Source of the DNA: Trinickia acidisoli
GTDB lineage: Bacteria > Pseudomonadota > Gammaproteobacteria > Burkholderiales > Burkholderiaceae
Direction of reading: 5' to 3'
Length of the DNA: 64,000 nt
Assembly: GCF_017315725.1 (NCBI RefSeq)
Contig: NZ_JAFLRG010000001.1
Span: 806,001-870,000, forward strand
Of the stretch, positions 10,236 through 20,123 are shown piece after piece. The position numbers and the translations under genes were made by a program. The notes beneath the pieces were generated by a model. That model did no database searches. It was given only the letters and a program-made list of their open reading frames with translations, and was not told where the DNA came from. How positions within the stretch are numbered: position 1 is the stretch's first letter; each line of letters begins with the position of its first letter.

Positions 10236-10973
10236 TTACTTGAAGCGGCTCGCCGTAGCCGGCGAGCCCTCGGGGGCGGCATCAAAGGCCGGCAAGGAGA
10301 GCATCGCGCGCAAGAGCGGTAGCGTGATTGCGCGCTTTTGCTCGAGCGAGAAACGGTCGAGCGCGTCGAGCAGTGCCATTAGGCTCGGCATGTCGCGTCG
10401 AAAGTGGGTAAGCAGGTAGGCCGGCACGTCGTCGGCAAGCGCGATGCCGCGTTCCTTGGCGGCGTGCTTGAGGACGGCGCTCTTGCGTTCGTCGGGTAGC
10501 GGGGCGAGGTGGAACACGAGACCCCAGCCCAGGCGCGTGCGCAGATCCTCGCGCACGGCGAGCCCGATCGGCGCGGCGTTGCCGGTGGCGACAAGTGCGC
10601 TCGTCGGATGCGCGCGCACCTCGTTGAAGAGGTTGAACAGCGCGATTTGCTGCGCGCTCGAGAGCCTATCGCAGTCGTCGACCGCGTAGATCGCGACACG
10701 CGGATCGAACGCGAACGCCGTCAGCGCGCTTTGCGGACCGAGAAACGACGCTCGGCCCGGCGCCGCGCTGTGCACGAGCGCCGAGAGCAGATGGCTGCGC
10801 CCGCTGCCGCTCTCGCCCCAGACATAGAACGTACGGTCGGCGAGCGGGCCCGCCGCGAGCGCGCTGTCGAGCTCGGCGAGCCGCGCGACGAGTTCCGCGT
10901 TGGCGCCGGCGAAAAAGTTGTCGAACGTCGACGGTGGCGGCGTGCCGAGGTCGAGCGTCAGTTGGCGATGCAC
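10236..10973 (-). CDS. hda: DnaA regulatory inactivator Hda
   Basis: DnaA-like AAA+ protein that, with the DNA-loaded clamp, promotes ATP hydrolysis by DnaA and limits re-initiation. It has 245 residues from the GTG at 10973, which gives the usual opening HRQLTLDLGTPPPSTFDNFF; an ATG ten codons upstream is also open. The P-loop is GESGSGRSHLL, and the sensor region is YAVDDCDRL. The clamp-binding QLTLDL motif at the very N-terminus is the key diagnostic feature. It follows the AI-2E-type permease gene by 36 bp. Confidence 0.94.
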   Translation of the reverse strand: MHRQLTLDLGTPPPSTFDNFFAGANAELVARLAELDSALAAGPLADRTFYVWGESGSGRSHLLSALVHSAAPGRASFLGPQSALTAFAFDPRVAIYAVDDCDRLSSAQQIALFNLFNEVRAHPTSALVATGNAAPIGLAVREDLRTRLGWGLVFHLAPLPDERKSAVLKHAAKERGIALADDVPAYLLTHFRRDMPSLMALLDALDRFSLEQKRAITLPLLRAMLSLPAFDAAPEGSPATASRFK

Positions 10974-11009
10974 AGTCACGATGGGAGGAACGCAAACAAT
11001 CACAAACGA

Positions 11010-12086
11010 TCAATTCTTATAAAGCGCGCTCGCGAGGTAGCCGCGCCGCACTTCGCGCAGTGCGGTGGACAGTATCGCGCTCACGGGTAGCGCGAGCAGT
11101 ATCCCGAAGAAGCCGAACAGTTGGCCGAACGCGAGCAACGCGAAGATGACCGCGAGCGGATGCAGGCCGATCCGCTCGCCGACGAGGCGCGGCGTGAGGA
11201 ACATGCTCTCGAGGATTTGCCCGATGCCGTAGACGATCGCGATGGCGACGAAGCCGTAGAGGCTGCCGAACTGCAGCAGCGCCGCGAGCAGCGCGAGCGC
11301 CAGGCCCGTTGCGAAGCCGACGTACGGGATGAAGACGGCGAGCCCCGTGAAGATGCCGATCGGCAGCGCGATTTCGAAGCCGGCGATCGTGAGCGCAAGG
11401 CCGTAGAACGCGGCGAGCACGCCCATCACGAGCAACTGGCCGCGCAAATACTGCGACAGTGTGCGGTCCATCTCGACGGCGAGCTCGAGTGTCTTGGGCA
11501 GCCAGCGCCGCGGCACGATGCCCGCAAGGCGCGCGAGCATCGTGTTCCAATCGTAGAGCAGGTAGTAGAGCACGAGCGGCACCATCACCACGTCACCGAT
11601 CACGGTGATCATGACGTTGCTGCTCGTGCGCAGCGATTTCCAGGCCGCGAGCGCGACCGTTTGCGCGCTGCCCTCGAGCTGGGTCGTCAGCATGTCGCGC
11701 AGGCTCGAGAAGTCGAAGACGTCGCCGTAGCCGAGCAGCGCGAGCTTGGGCTGCAGCCAGTCGTGCAGATGCGAGATCAGCCCCGGAATCTGCGCCTTCA
11801 ATTCCGGCCCTTCCTTTTGCACGACCGCGAAGACGAGCAGGGCGAGCAGCGAGACGAGCAGCGCGAACACGAGCATCATCAAGAGCGCCGCGATGCCGCG
11901 AGGCACGCGGTGGCGCACGAGCCATCCGACGCCGGGCTGCAGGATGTAGGCGAGGATCGCGCCGAGCAGGAACGGCGTCAGCACGGGGCTCAGCGCCCAG
12001 AGCAGGATGCCGAGGCCGAGCGCGACGGCGCCCCAGAACAGGGCCTGGCGTTGGTAGGGCGTGAGAATCGGTGAATTCTGCGACAA
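11010..12086 (-). CDS. AI-2E family (PerM-type) membrane transporter
   Basis: A 358-residue inner-membrane protein with about seven to eight hydrophobic segments and the long polar stretch (about 80-160) typical of the PerM/AI-2E exporter family. The family signatures GIFTGLAVFIPYVG and PRLVGERIGLHPLAVIFALLAFG are present. The transported substrate is not established for most members. It is divergent from purM (60-bp gap) and probably the first gene of the run leading to hda. Confidence 0.9.
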   Translation of the reverse strand: MSQNSPILTPYQRQALFWGAVALGLGILLWALSPVLTPFLLGAILAYILQPGVGWLVRHRVPRGIAALLMMLVFALLVSLLALLVFAVVQKEGPELKAQIPGLISHLHDWLQPKLALLGYGDVFDFSSLRDMLTTQLEGSAQTVALAAWKSLRTSSNVMITVIGDVVMVPLVLYYLLYDWNTMLARLAGIVPRRWLPKTLELAVEMDRTLSQYLRGQLLVMGVLAAFYGLALTIAGFEIALPIGIFTGLAVFIPYVGFATGLALALLAALLQFGSLYGFVAIAIVYGIGQILESMFLTPRLVGERIGLHPLAVIFALLAFGQLFGFFGILLALPVSAILSTALREVRRGYLASALYKN

Positions 12087-12146
12087 AGGCGTATCCCAGT
12101 CGGCATCGGTTAAAATCGCATTTTACCGACCTTCTCGCTCCTCCCC

Positions 12147-13202
12147 ATGAATCAACCGAAATCCGCTCCGGACGCCCAGGGTCTGTCGTATCGTGACGTG
12201 GGCGTCGACATCGACGCCGGCGATGCGCTCGTCGATGCCATCAAACCCTTCGCGAAGAAGACGCTGCGCGAAGGCGTGCTAGCCGGTATCGGCGGGTTCG
12301 GCGCGCTGTTCGAGGTGCCGAAGAAGTATCGCGAGCCCGTGCTCGTCTCCGGCACCGACGGTGTCGGCACGAAGCTGAAGCTGGCCTTCCATCTGAACAA
12401 ACACGATACGGTCGGCCAGGATCTCGTGGCGATGAGCGTCAACGACATCCTCGTGCAAGGCGCCGAGCCGCTGTTCTTCCTCGACTACTTCGCCTGCGGC
12501 AAGCTCGACGTCGGCACGGCCGCCACGGTCGTCAAAGGCATCGCGCAGGGCTGCGAGCTGGCCGGTTGCGCGCTGATCGGCGGCGAGACGGCCGAAATGC
12601 CGGGCATGTATCCCGACGGCGAATACGACCTCGCGGGCTTTGCGGTCGGCGCCGTCGAAAAGAGCAAGATCATCGACGGCGGCACGATCGCCTCCGGCGA
12701 CGTCGTGCTGGGCGTGGCTTCGAGCGGCATCCATTCGAACGGCTTCTCGCTCGTGCGCAAGATCATCGAGCGCGCGAACCCCGATTTGTCGGCCGATTTC
12801 CATGGCCGCTCGCTCGCCGACACGCTGATGGCGCCCACGCGCATCTACGTCAAGCCGCTGCTCGCGCTGATGCAGAAGATCGCCGTGAAGGGGATGGCGC
12901 ATATCACGGGCGGGGGCCTCGTCGAAAACATTCCGCGCGTGCTGCGCGAAGGACTCACGGTTGAGCTGCGGCAGTCGGCCTGGCCGATGCCGCCGCTTTT
13001 TACGTGGCTGCAGCAGCATGGGGGCGTTGCCGATGCCGAGATGCATCGCGTCTTCAACTGCGGGATCGGGATGGCGGTCATCGTCGCGGCATCCGATGCC
13101 GACGCCGCGCTGCGCGACCTGACGGCCGCCGGCGAGCAGGTGTGGAAGATCGGCGTCGTGCGGGCGAGCAAGGAAGGCGAGGCGCAGACGGTGGTCGTTT
13201 GA
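12147..13202 (+). CDS. purM: Phosphoribosylformylglycinamidine cyclo-ligase (AIR synthetase)
   Basis: Purine biosynthesis step 5: ATP-dependent ring closure of FGAM to AIR. It has 351 residues, the usual length. Conserved blocks are [50 protein letters not shown], the [11 protein letters not shown] motif and [13 protein letters not shown]. It stands alone between divergent and convergent genes and ends in a strong terminator. Confidence 0.99.
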   Translation: MNQPKSAPDAQGLSYRDVGVDIDAGDALVDAIKPFAKKTLREGVLAGIGGFGALFEVPKKYREPVLVSGTDGVGTKLKLAFHLNKHDTVGQDLVAMSVNDILVQGAEPLFFLDYFACGKLDVGTAATVVKGIAQGCELAGCALIGGETAEMPGMYPDGEYDLAGFAVGAVEKSKIIDGGTIASGDVVLGVASSGIHSNGFSLVRKIIERANPDLSADFHGRSLADTLMAPTRIYVKPLLALMQKIAVKGMAHITGGGLVENIPRVLREGLTVELRQSAWPMPPLFTWLQQHGGVADAEMHRVFNCGIGMAVIVAASDADAALRDLTAAGEQVWKIGVVRASKEGEAQTVVV

Positions 13203-13288
13203 GCGAGACGTTCGCGACGAGTCGTTGAACGGTCCACGCCGTTCAGGTGCCGGCGTCGCAGGTTTGCGTCGCGCTCGTTGTCGAAGAG

Positions 13289-13321
13289 AAGCCGCTTGGG
13301 TTTGAGCCAAGCGGCTTTTTT
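13289..13321 (+). terminator. Rho-independent terminator of purM
   Basis: An 11-bp perfect stem (AAGCCGCTTGG with CCAAGCGGCTT) around the loop GTTTGAG is followed by a run of six T residues (13316-13321). It lies 86 bp after the purM stop, just before the convergent miaA 3' end. Confidence 0.92.
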
Positions 13322-13367
13322 AATCGACAGCGCGCTGGGCAAGTTATGGTGCCGCGCTCGATCCGAT

Positions 13368-14345
13368 TTATGCGGACATGTCGAGCGCGTTGCCCGAGAC
13401 AACCGCTTCGACCGCGCTCACCGCATCGCTCGTCGCATTCGGCGCGCAACAATCGACGACGATACGCTCGGGCATCGAGCGCAGCCAAGTCAACTGCCGC
13501 TTGCAGAGCTGGCGTGTGGCGAAGATGCCCTTGTCGCGCATCGTCGCGTGGTCGATCGCCGCATCGAGGTGCTCCCATGCCTGCCGATAGCCGACACAGC
13601 GCATCGACGGCAACTCCGGGTTCAAGTCTCCACGTGCGCGCAGCCGCCGCACCTCGTCGATAAAGCCGGCTGCGAGCATGGCGTCGAAACGCTCTGCGAT
13701 GCGCGCGTGCAGGACGGCGCGGTCGCTCGGCTCGAGCGCGATCGGGACGAAGCGGTAGGGTGTTTCTTCGCGGCGCTCAGCGTTTGCCAATAGCATCGAC
13801 ATCGGCTGGCCCGTCAGCAGGAAGACTTCGAGCGCGCGTTGGATACGCTGTGCGTCGTTCGGCGCGAGGCGTGCCGCCGTGGCCGGGTCCACGCCTGCGA
13901 GCCGTGCGTGCAGCGCGGGCCAGCCGTCGCGCGCGGCATCGGCTTCCAGCGCCGCGCGCACGTCAGGGTGGGCGGACGGTAAGTCGTTCAAGCCCTGCGT
14001 CAGCGCCTTGTAGTAGAGCATCGTTCCGCCGACGAGCAGCGGCACGCGGCCTCGCGCGAGCACTTCTCCGATCGCTTGCCGCGCATCGGCACGAAAATCC
14101 GCCGCCGAGTAGGCTTGCGTCGGCTCGCGGATGTCGATCAGATGGTGGGGTACGCTTGCACGCTCATCCAGCGTGGGCTTCGCGGTGCCGATGTCCATGC
14201 CCCGATAGACGAGCGCCGAATCGACGCTGACGATTTCCGTCGGATACTTGGCCGCGAACGCGAGCGCTGCCGCGGTCTTGCCCGACGCCGTCGGGCCCAG
14301 CAGGCAAGCGATCGCGACGCGAGGCGGCTTGTTCGGCTCGTTCAT
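13368..14345 (-). CDS. miaA: tRNA dimethylallyltransferase
   Basis: Adds a dimethylallyl group to A37 of tRNAs reading UNN codons. It has 325 residues. The P-loop [17 protein letters not shown] is at the start, followed by [25 protein letters not shown] and [23 protein letters not shown] near the C-terminus is the tRNA-binding segment. It is downstream of mutL by only 4 bp, so the two are surely co-transcribed. Confidence 0.98.
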   Translation of the reverse strand: MNEPNKPPRVAIACLLGPTASGKTAAALAFAAKYPTEIVSVDSALVYRGMDIGTAKPTLDERASVPHHLIDIREPTQAYSAADFRADARQAIGEVLARGRVPLLVGGTMLYYKALTQGLNDLPSAHPDVRAALEADAARDGWPALHARLAGVDPATAARLAPNDAQRIQRALEVFLLTGQPMSMLLANAERREETPYRFVPIALEPSDRAVLHARIAERFDAMLAAGFIDEVRRLRARGDLNPELPSMRCVGYRQAWEHLDAAIDHATMRDKGIFATRQLCKRQLTWLRSMPERIVVDCCAPNATSDAVSAVEAVVSGNALDMSA

Positions 14346-14349
14346 GCGC

Positions 14350-16383
14350 TTACTGTCCGCGCAGGAAAAGCCGGTCGAGATCGGCGAGCGTGAGCTGATA
14401 CCAGGTCGGCCGGCCGTGATTGCACTGGTCGGCGCGTTCGGTCGCTTCCATCTGGCGCAGCAGCGCGTTTATCTCGTCGAGCGTCAAGCGCCGGTTCGCC
14501 CGCACGGCGTGATGGCATGCGAGCGTGCCGAGCAGTTCGTGCTGGCGCTCGGTCAGCACGCGCGAGCCGCCGAAGGCATGCAAATCGGCCAGCACCGCCC
14601 GCGCGAGCGCAGGTAGATCGGCGTCTTTGAGCAGCGCCGGCACGGCGCGGATGGCGAGCGTTGTCGGCGAGAGCGGAGCGAGATCGAAGCCGAGCGCGTC
14701 GAGCGCTTCGCGCTCTTCTTCCGCCGTGCCGATTTCGACGGCGTCGGCCGTCATCGAAACCGGAATCAACAGGGGCTGCACGGCCACCGTTCGTTCGGCC
14801 AGCGCGAGCTTGAATTGCTCGTAGAGGATGCGCTCGTGCGCCGCGTGCATATCGATGATCACGAGCCCGCGCGCGTTCTGCGCCAGCACGTAGACGCCAT
14901 GGATCTGGCCGATCGCGAACCCGAGCGGATGATCGAGATCGGCCGCCATCGGGGCGTGCGAGGCGCCGAACGAGCGGCCTGCTTGGGCCGCTTCGGCCTC
15001 TTGCGCGGCGCCGTCGCGCGCCTCAAAAGCCGACGACGTCGTTGACGCAAACCAAGGTGCGATTCCGCCTTCGCTTTCGCCTGCGCCGCTCGTGCGTGTG
15101 GCATCCTTGCGCCCGAACAGCGCATCGTAGAGCGCCAGCGGTTGCGCAACGGGCAGCGTGCCCTGCGTCATGCGCGCATCGCGCATCCATGTCGTTGCGC
15201 CGCGGCTCGCCGCCGTGATCGAGACGCCCCCAGGCATCGCGCCCGTACCCGTGGCCCCGGCCGCGCCGCCGCCTAGCCCTGAATCCGCACGCGGCTCGAT
15301 CTGCGCCGCATGACCGAGTGCCGTTGTCTCGGGCGAAGCGCCGGCGTGACGGGCCAGCGCGCGCTGCAGCGCATGGAATACGAACTGATGGACCGCGCGC
15401 GAGTCGCGGAAACGCACTTCGATCTTCGACGGATGCACGTTGACGTCGACCCCCTCGGGCGGCAGGTCGAGGAACAGCACGTACGACGGATAGCGGTCGC
15501 CGTGCAGCACGTCTTCATAGGCCGCGCGGACGGCATGCGTCAGCAGCTTGTCGCGCACGAAGCGGCCGTTGACGAAAAAATATTGCTGGTCCGCGCGGCC
15601 GCGGCTCGCCGTCGGCAGCCCTGCGCAGCCATAGAGCGCAATGTCTGCGGCGACTTCCTCGAGCGGCAGGTGAGCGCTCGCGAACGCTTCGCCGAGTATC
15701 TTGGCGACGCGCGCGGGCGGCTCGCTCGCGTTCCAGTGCTCGAGCGCGCGGCCGTTGTGCATGACCGAAATCGCGACGTCGGGCCGCGCGAGCGCGGCGC
15801 GCCGGATCATCTCGACGCAATGGCCGAGCTCCGTTTGTTCGCTTTTGAGGAACTTTCGGCGCGCGGGCGTGTTGAAGTAAAGCTCGCGCACTTCGATCGT
15901 CGTGCCCACGCCGCCCGCGGCCGGCGTCAACGCGCCCGTTTGCGCGTCGATGCGCGTTGCGTGCGCGGCGTCGAGCGTGCGGCTCGTGATGAACATTTCG
16001 GCCACGGACGCGATCGAAGCGAGCGCCTCGCCGCGAAACCCGAGCGTGGCGACGGCCTCGAGCTCGGCGAGCGAGCGGATCTTGCTCGTCGCATGGCGCA
16101 TCAGCGCGAGCGGCAACTCGCCGGGGGGCATGCCGCAGCCGTCGTCGGCGATTGAGATGCGCTTGACGCCGCCCGCGTCGAGCGTGATGCGCAGCGTCTT
16201 GGCGCCCGCATCGAGCGCGTTCTCGAGCAGTTCCTTGACGACCGAGGCCGGGCGTTCGACGACCTCGCCGGCGGCGATTTGGCTGATGAGCTGATCGGGC
16301 AGCGGCGCGATCGCGCGGCGCGTCGGCGTCATCGGCTGCGCGGCGCGCTCGGCATCGGCCGGCGATTCGGGGAATTCGGACAT
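14350..16383 (-). CDS. mutL: DNA mismatch repair protein MutL
   Basis: GHKL-ATPase mismatch-repair coordinator, 677 residues from the ATG at 16383 (MSEFPESP). A longer frame upstream lacks family similarity. N-terminal ATP-binding motifs are [29 protein letters not shown] and [13 protein letters not shown] poorly conserved Ala/Gly-rich linker spans about 360-480. The C-terminal domain has [12 protein letters not shown], which fits the DQHA(X)2E(X)4E endonuclease motif except Gln to Met, plus [12 protein letters not shown] and [11 protein letters not shown]. This suggests a nicking-type MutL, as expected where MutH is absent. Confidence 0.98.
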   Translation of the reverse strand: MSEFPESPADAERAAQPMTPTRRAIAPLPDQLISQIAAGEVVERPASVVKELLENALDAGAKTLRITLDAGGVKRISIADDGCGMPPGELPLALMRHATSKIRSLAELEAVATLGFRGEALASIASVAEMFITSRTLDAAHATRIDAQTGALTPAAGGVGTTIEVRELYFNTPARRKFLKSEQTELGHCVEMIRRAALARPDVAISVMHNGRALEHWNASEPPARVAKILGEAFASAHLPLEEVAADIALYGCAGLPTASRGRADQQYFFVNGRFVRDKLLTHAVRAAYEDVLHGDRYPSYVLFLDLPPEGVDVNVHPSKIEVRFRDSRAVHQFVFHALQRALARHAGASPETTALGHAAQIEPRADSGLGGGAAGATGTGAMPGGVSITAASRGATTWMRDARMTQGTLPVAQPLALYDALFGRKDATRTSGAGESEGGIAPWFASTTSSAFEARDGAAQEAEAAQAGRSFGASHAPMAADLDHPLGFAIGQIHGVYVLAQNARGLVIIDMHAAHERILYEQFKLALAERTVAVQPLLIPVSMTADAVEIGTAEEEREALDALGFDLAPLSPTTLAIRAVPALLKDADLPALARAVLADLHAFGGSRVLTERQHELLGTLACHHAVRANRRLTLDEINALLRQMEATERADQCNHGRPTWYQLTLADLDRLFLRGQ

Positions 16384-16555
16384 GGGGCGATTATAGCGAT
16401 TCGCCGCCCGCCGATTTCCGTGGCCGGCGCCGTGTGCCGCGCCGTTTCGAGATCGGTCATGTAGTTTCGGTATCATGGCGCGATGACGCCGGACGACGGT
16501 GCGGCCTCGCTGCACCGCCCCGTGGCGCTTCGCTCGTTTCGATTTTTAGCAAGGA

Positions 16556-17248
16556 ATGCCTTTGGACACGCTGCTCCATTTCGTCGCCCTGGTTCTGCAT
16601 ATCGACAAATTTCTCGGCGATTTCGTCCATCAATACGGCGCGTGGGTCTATGCCGTGCTCTTTCTGATCGTCTTTTGCGAGACCGGTCTCGTGGTCTTGC
16701 CGTTTTTGCCTGGCGATTCGCTGTTGTTCATCGGCGGGGCGTTTTGCGCGACGGGGGAGATGAATCTGCCGTCGCTGATCGCGCTACTGCTCGTCGCCTC
16801 GGTGGGGGGCAACAGCGTCAACTACCTGATCGGCAGGGCCATCGGGCCGAAGGTCTTCAATACGCATATTCCGTTGCTGGAGCGCTTCCTCGACCGGGCC
16901 GCGCTGCGAAAAACGCACAATTTCTATGAACGGCACGGCGGCAAGACGATCGTGCTCGCCCGCTTCATTCCCGTCGTGCGCACGTTCGCCCCGTTCGTGG
17001 CCGGCGTGTCGGACATGCGCATGGGGCGCTTCCAGTTCTTCAATGTGACCGGCGCCGCGCTGTGGGTATTGTTGCTCGTGCTGGCCGGCTACTTCTTCGG
17101 CAATATTCCGTTCATTCGTCAGTACTTGAACTTGATCGTGCTCGTCGGCGTGGGCGCGGCGGTCGTGCCGGTCGTGCTGGCCGCGCTGTACAAGCTCATG
17201 CGGAAGAAATCGTCGGCGCACGTCGCGCCGAACCGCGGCGGCCGCTGA
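16556..17248 (+). CDS. DedA family membrane protein
   Basis: A 230-residue inner-membrane protein of the DedA/SNARE-associated family, now linked to lipid scrambling or polyprenyl-phosphate recycling. It has about five hydrophobic segments. Family blocks are FCETGLVVLPFLPGDSLLF, NYLIGRAIGPKVF, and the basic-proline motif ARFIPVVRTFAPFVAGVSDM. It is divergent from mutL, with a 172-bp gap between the two starts. Which DedA subtype and substrate it serves cannot be told. Confidence 0.93.
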   Translation: MPLDTLLHFVALVLHIDKFLGDFVHQYGAWVYAVLFLIVFCETGLVVLPFLPGDSLLFIGGAFCATGEMNLPSLIALLLVASVGGNSVNYLIGRAIGPKVFNTHIPLLERFLDRAALRKTHNFYERHGGKTIVLARFIPVVRTFAPFVAGVSDMRMGRFQFFNVTGAALWVLLLVLAGYFFGNIPFIRQYLNLIVLVGVGAAVVPVVLAALYKLMRKKSSAHVAPNRGGR

Positions 17249-17311
17249 GCATCGACGCCGGGCTCGGCGTTTTGCGCACGATGTGACGTATAACAAGGAG
17301 GGAAGATCATC

Positions 17312-17944
17312 ATGCAAGGTCCGACCACCGACGTTCGCCTGATATCGGTACCGCTCGATACGCTTCGGCCCACGCAGATCACGGTGGGCTATCACGAGGT
17401 CGAGGTCAAGCGCGCGCATTGGAAGTCGCTCGACAAGAAAGCGCGCGCGCAGGCCATTTCTACGCATTGGTTCCCGGCGGTTCTCGGCCCCGGCGAGCAG
17501 CACTTCATCGTCGATCATCACCACCTCGGGCTTGCGCTCATCGAAGAAGGCGAGAGCCGGGTTCCGATGATGATGTTGCGCGATCTTTCGTGGCTCGAAC
17601 CCGCGATCTTCTGGCGCATGATGGAGCACTTTCAGTGGGTGCATCCGTTCGGTCCCGACGGTACGCGGCACGACTACGGCCGTTTGCCCACGACCTTGAC
17701 CGAACTCGTCGACGATCCCTATCGCAGCTTGGCGGGCGAGTTGCGCCGCATCGGCGGCTTTGCGAAGGACACGACGCCGTTCAGCGAATTTCTCTGGGCC
17801 GACTATCTGCGGCCGAAGATCTCCGAAAAGCGCATCCGCAAGGATTTCGACAAGGCGCTCAAGGCGGCGCTTGCCTGCGCGCACGATCCCGACGCCCGCT
17901 ATCTGCCGGGCTGGTCGGGCGCGATGGCCGCCCCGGCCCATTGA
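17312..17944 (+). CDS. ParB-like nuclease-fold protein (ParBc_2 type)
   Basis: A 210-residue protein with a ParB/sulfiredoxin-type fold. The N-terminal part has PLDTLRPTQITVGYHEVEVK and a His-rich core VDHHHLGLAL. The middle holds a W-rich segment (SWLEPAIFWRMMEHFQW). It has no ParB helix-turn-helix or CTP-binding GERR motif, so it is not a plasmid or chromosome partition ParB. Proteins of this type are annotated as putative ParB-like nucleases; the role is not known. A good ribosome-binding site, AAGGAGGG, precedes the ATG. A SulP transporter follows 16 bp downstream. Confidence 0.8.
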   Translation: MQGPTTDVRLISVPLDTLRPTQITVGYHEVEVKRAHWKSLDKKARAQAISTHWFPAVLGPGEQHFIVDHHHLGLALIEEGESRVPMMMLRDLSWLEPAIFWRMMEHFQWVHPFGPDGTRHDYGRLPTTLTELVDDPYRSLAGELRRIGGFAKDTTPFSEFLWADYLRPKISEKRIRKDFDKALKAALACAHDPDARYLPGWSGAMAAPAH

Positions 17945-17960
17945 CCCGGCGTTTCATGCC

Positions 17961-19688
17961 ATGACGATCGACACGGGGCACGCCGCCGCGGCGCATCTGC
18001 AAGACCCGTCTCAGTATGCGCGGCCCAGCGCGCCGAAGCCGCCTGCGCAGCGCGCGCTCAAGGACGCACTCGCAGGCATGTCGATCGCGGGGCTGCTATT
18101 GCCGGAGGCCGTGGCTTACGCGAGCATCGCCAATCTGCCGCCGCAAGCGGGGCTCGTCGCGCTGTTGGTGGGGCTCGTCGTCTACGCGCTGCTCGGCAGC
18201 AGCCGCTTCGCGATCGTTTCCTCGACCTCATCGTCGGCGGCCGTACTCGCGGCCACCGTCAGCGCGCAAGCCGGCGGCGGGGCACAGCTCGCTTACGCGG
18301 CCGCGCTCGTCGCGGCCACCGGCGTGCTGTTCGCACTCGCGGGCTTCGCGCGCTTCGGCGGTATGTCCGATTTCGTCGCCAAACCCGTGTTGCGCGGGTT
18401 CGCCTTCGGCCTTGCGCTGACGATCGCCGTCAAGCAGTTGCCGAGCATTCTCGGCGTGTCGTCGCATTACAGCGACGTGCCGCGCATGGCGTTCGATCTC
18501 GCACGGCAGTTCGATGCATGGAACAGGTACAGCACCGCGCTGGGCGGCATCGCGCTCGCGATCCTTTTCGTGCTCGGCCGGCGCGCACGCATTCCGGCGA
18601 CGCTCGTCGTCATCGTCCTCGGTATCGGCGCGGGGTACTTCATCGACTGGCACCGCTGGGGCATTGCCGTTGTCGGGGCGATCGACGTGCAGGACGTGCG
18701 CTTCGCACTGCCCGCGTTCGCGCGGCCGCAATGGCTGCAGACGGTCGAGCTCGCCTTCGCGCTGATGCTGATCCTCTACGCCGAGTCGTACGGCTCGATT
18801 CGCAGCTTCGCGCTCAAGCACGGCGACGCGATGTCGGCCAATCGCGATCTCGTTGCCCTGGGCGGTGCGAACCTCGTTTCGGCGATGCTGCAAGGCATGC
18901 CTGTCGGCGCGGGGTATTCGGCGACGTCGGCCAACGAAGCGGCCGGGGCGCAGACGCGTTGGGCGGGCCTTGTTGCCGCCGTTGTCGTCGGGCTGCTCGT
19001 CTTCTTTCTGCGGTCGCAGCTCGCGCGCATTCCGGAGCCCGTGCTGGCGGCTATCGTCATCTATGCCGTCAGCCATTCGCTGCATCCGGACGTGTTTCGG
19101 CCGTACTGGGCCTGGCGGCGCGATCGCCTCGTCTCGGTCGCGGCGCTCGTGGGCGTGCTCGTGCTCGGCGTGCTGCATGGCCTCATCGTCGCGATCGGCG
19201 TGAGCCTGCTGCTGACGCTGCGCAATTTCTCCGAGCCGAAGGTGAGCGTGCTCGGCCGCTTGCGCGACAGCCACGACTTCGTCGATCTGTCGGCGCATGC
19301 CGATGCCCGGCCCGTCGACGGCATCATGATCGTGCGTCCCGAGGCGCCGCTGTTCTTCGCGAATGCCGACCGGGTGCTCAGCGCAGCACGTAAGCTGATC
19401 GCCGCGCAGGCAAGCGCGCCCAATACGATCATGCTGAGCCTGGAGGAGACGCCCGACCTCGACGGCACGGCGATCGAGGCGCTGCGCATCTTTGCCGCCG
19501 AGCTGCGTGCGCATGGTCAGCGGCTGTTGCTCGTGCGCCTGAAGCAACGCGCGCTCGAGGCGCTCAGACGGGCCGCCGACGACACGCTGCCGCTCGATGC
19601 CTTGCGCGAGCTCAGCGTCGATGAATGCGTACAATCGGTGCTCGCACCATCACAGAACACGACGCAATCGCCGACGCAGGCGAGCTGA
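17961..19688 (+). CDS. SulP family anion transporter with STAS domain
   Basis: Inner-membrane anion transporter of 575 residues, probably for sulfate or bicarbonate. The start is the ATG at 17961, 16 bp after the ParB-like gene. The upstream in-frame sequence is the shadow of that gene. The membrane region (about 35-430) includes AGLLLPEAVAYASIANLPP, FALKHGDAMSANRDL and GYSATSANEAAGA, matching the SulP signature and the conserved N-S/T-S region. A STAS domain at the C-terminus (about 440-555) contains LEETPDLDGTAIEALR. Confidence 0.93.
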   Translation: MTIDTGHAAAAHLQDPSQYARPSAPKPPAQRALKDALAGMSIAGLLLPEAVAYASIANLPPQAGLVALLVGLVVYALLGSSRFAIVSSTSSSAAVLAATVSAQAGGGAQLAYAAALVAATGVLFALAGFARFGGMSDFVAKPVLRGFAFGLALTIAVKQLPSILGVSSHYSDVPRMAFDLARQFDAWNRYSTALGGIALAILFVLGRRARIPATLVVIVLGIGAGYFIDWHRWGIAVVGAIDVQDVRFALPAFARPQWLQTVELAFALMLILYAESYGSIRSFALKHGDAMSANRDLVALGGANLVSAMLQGMPVGAGYSATSANEAAGAQTRWAGLVAAVVVGLLVFFLRSQLARIPEPVLAAIVIYAVSHSLHPDVFRPYWAWRRDRLVSVAALVGVLVLGVLHGLIVAIGVSLLLTLRNFSEPKVSVLGRLRDSHDFVDLSAHADARPVDGIMIVRPEAPLFFANADRVLSAARKLIAAQASAPNTIMLSLEETPDLDGTAIEALRIFAAELRAHGQRLLLVRLKQRALEALRRAADDTLPLDALRELSVDECVQSVLAPSQNTTQSPTQAS

Positions 19689-19742
19689 TGCTCGCATCGC
19701 CCGTTGTTGCCCGTGCACCCTGCCCACGAGGAACGCTTCCCG

Positions 19743-20072
19743 ATGAAGATGAGCGATATTCCATTCGGTGTGACCGACTGGTCCGACGTCGAATCCGAAA
19801 CGCATCCGGGCGATTCAGGCACGGCCCTGTGGCGCACGCGCCAATTCGGCGACATCCGTGTGCGTCGCGTCGAATACACGCCCGGCTATCTGGCTGACCA
19901 TTGGTGTGTGAAAGGGCACATTCTCTATGTGCTCGAAGGCGAACTGCATACCGAACTCGAAGACGGCCGCCGCTTCGTATTGAAGGCAGGCCAAAGCTAC
20001 CAGGTTGCCGATGGGGCGGAGCCGCACCGTTCGAGCACGCCCGTCGGCGCGACGCTATTCATCGTGGATTGA
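19743..20072 (+). CDS. Small cupin-fold protein
   Basis: A 109-residue single-domain beta-barrel of the DHCW-motif cupin type. The metal-site-like segment ADHWCVKGHILYVLEGEL and the second block GQSYQVADGAEPHRS provide His and Glu residues typical of cupins. The ATG at 19743 follows GAGGAA by about ten bases and gives a normal MKMSDIPFG start. Function is unknown; a small-molecule binding or isomerase role is possible. It sits between the SulP gene and a cytochrome gene. Confidence 0.78.
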   Translation: MKMSDIPFGVTDWSDVESETHPGDSGTALWRTRQFGDIRVRRVEYTPGYLADHWCVKGHILYVLEGELHTELEDGRRFVLKAGQSYQVADGAEPHRSSTPVGATLFIVD

Positions 20073-20123
20073 CGCTCGCCGCCGACATGCACGGCCCGAT
20101 AGAACCGAGGAGACAGTCGAACC

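Noticed and set aside
17312..17944. Plasmid or chromosome partition ParB
   Set aside because: No helix-turn-helix, no CTP-binding motif, no parA neighbour and no parS-like site seen.
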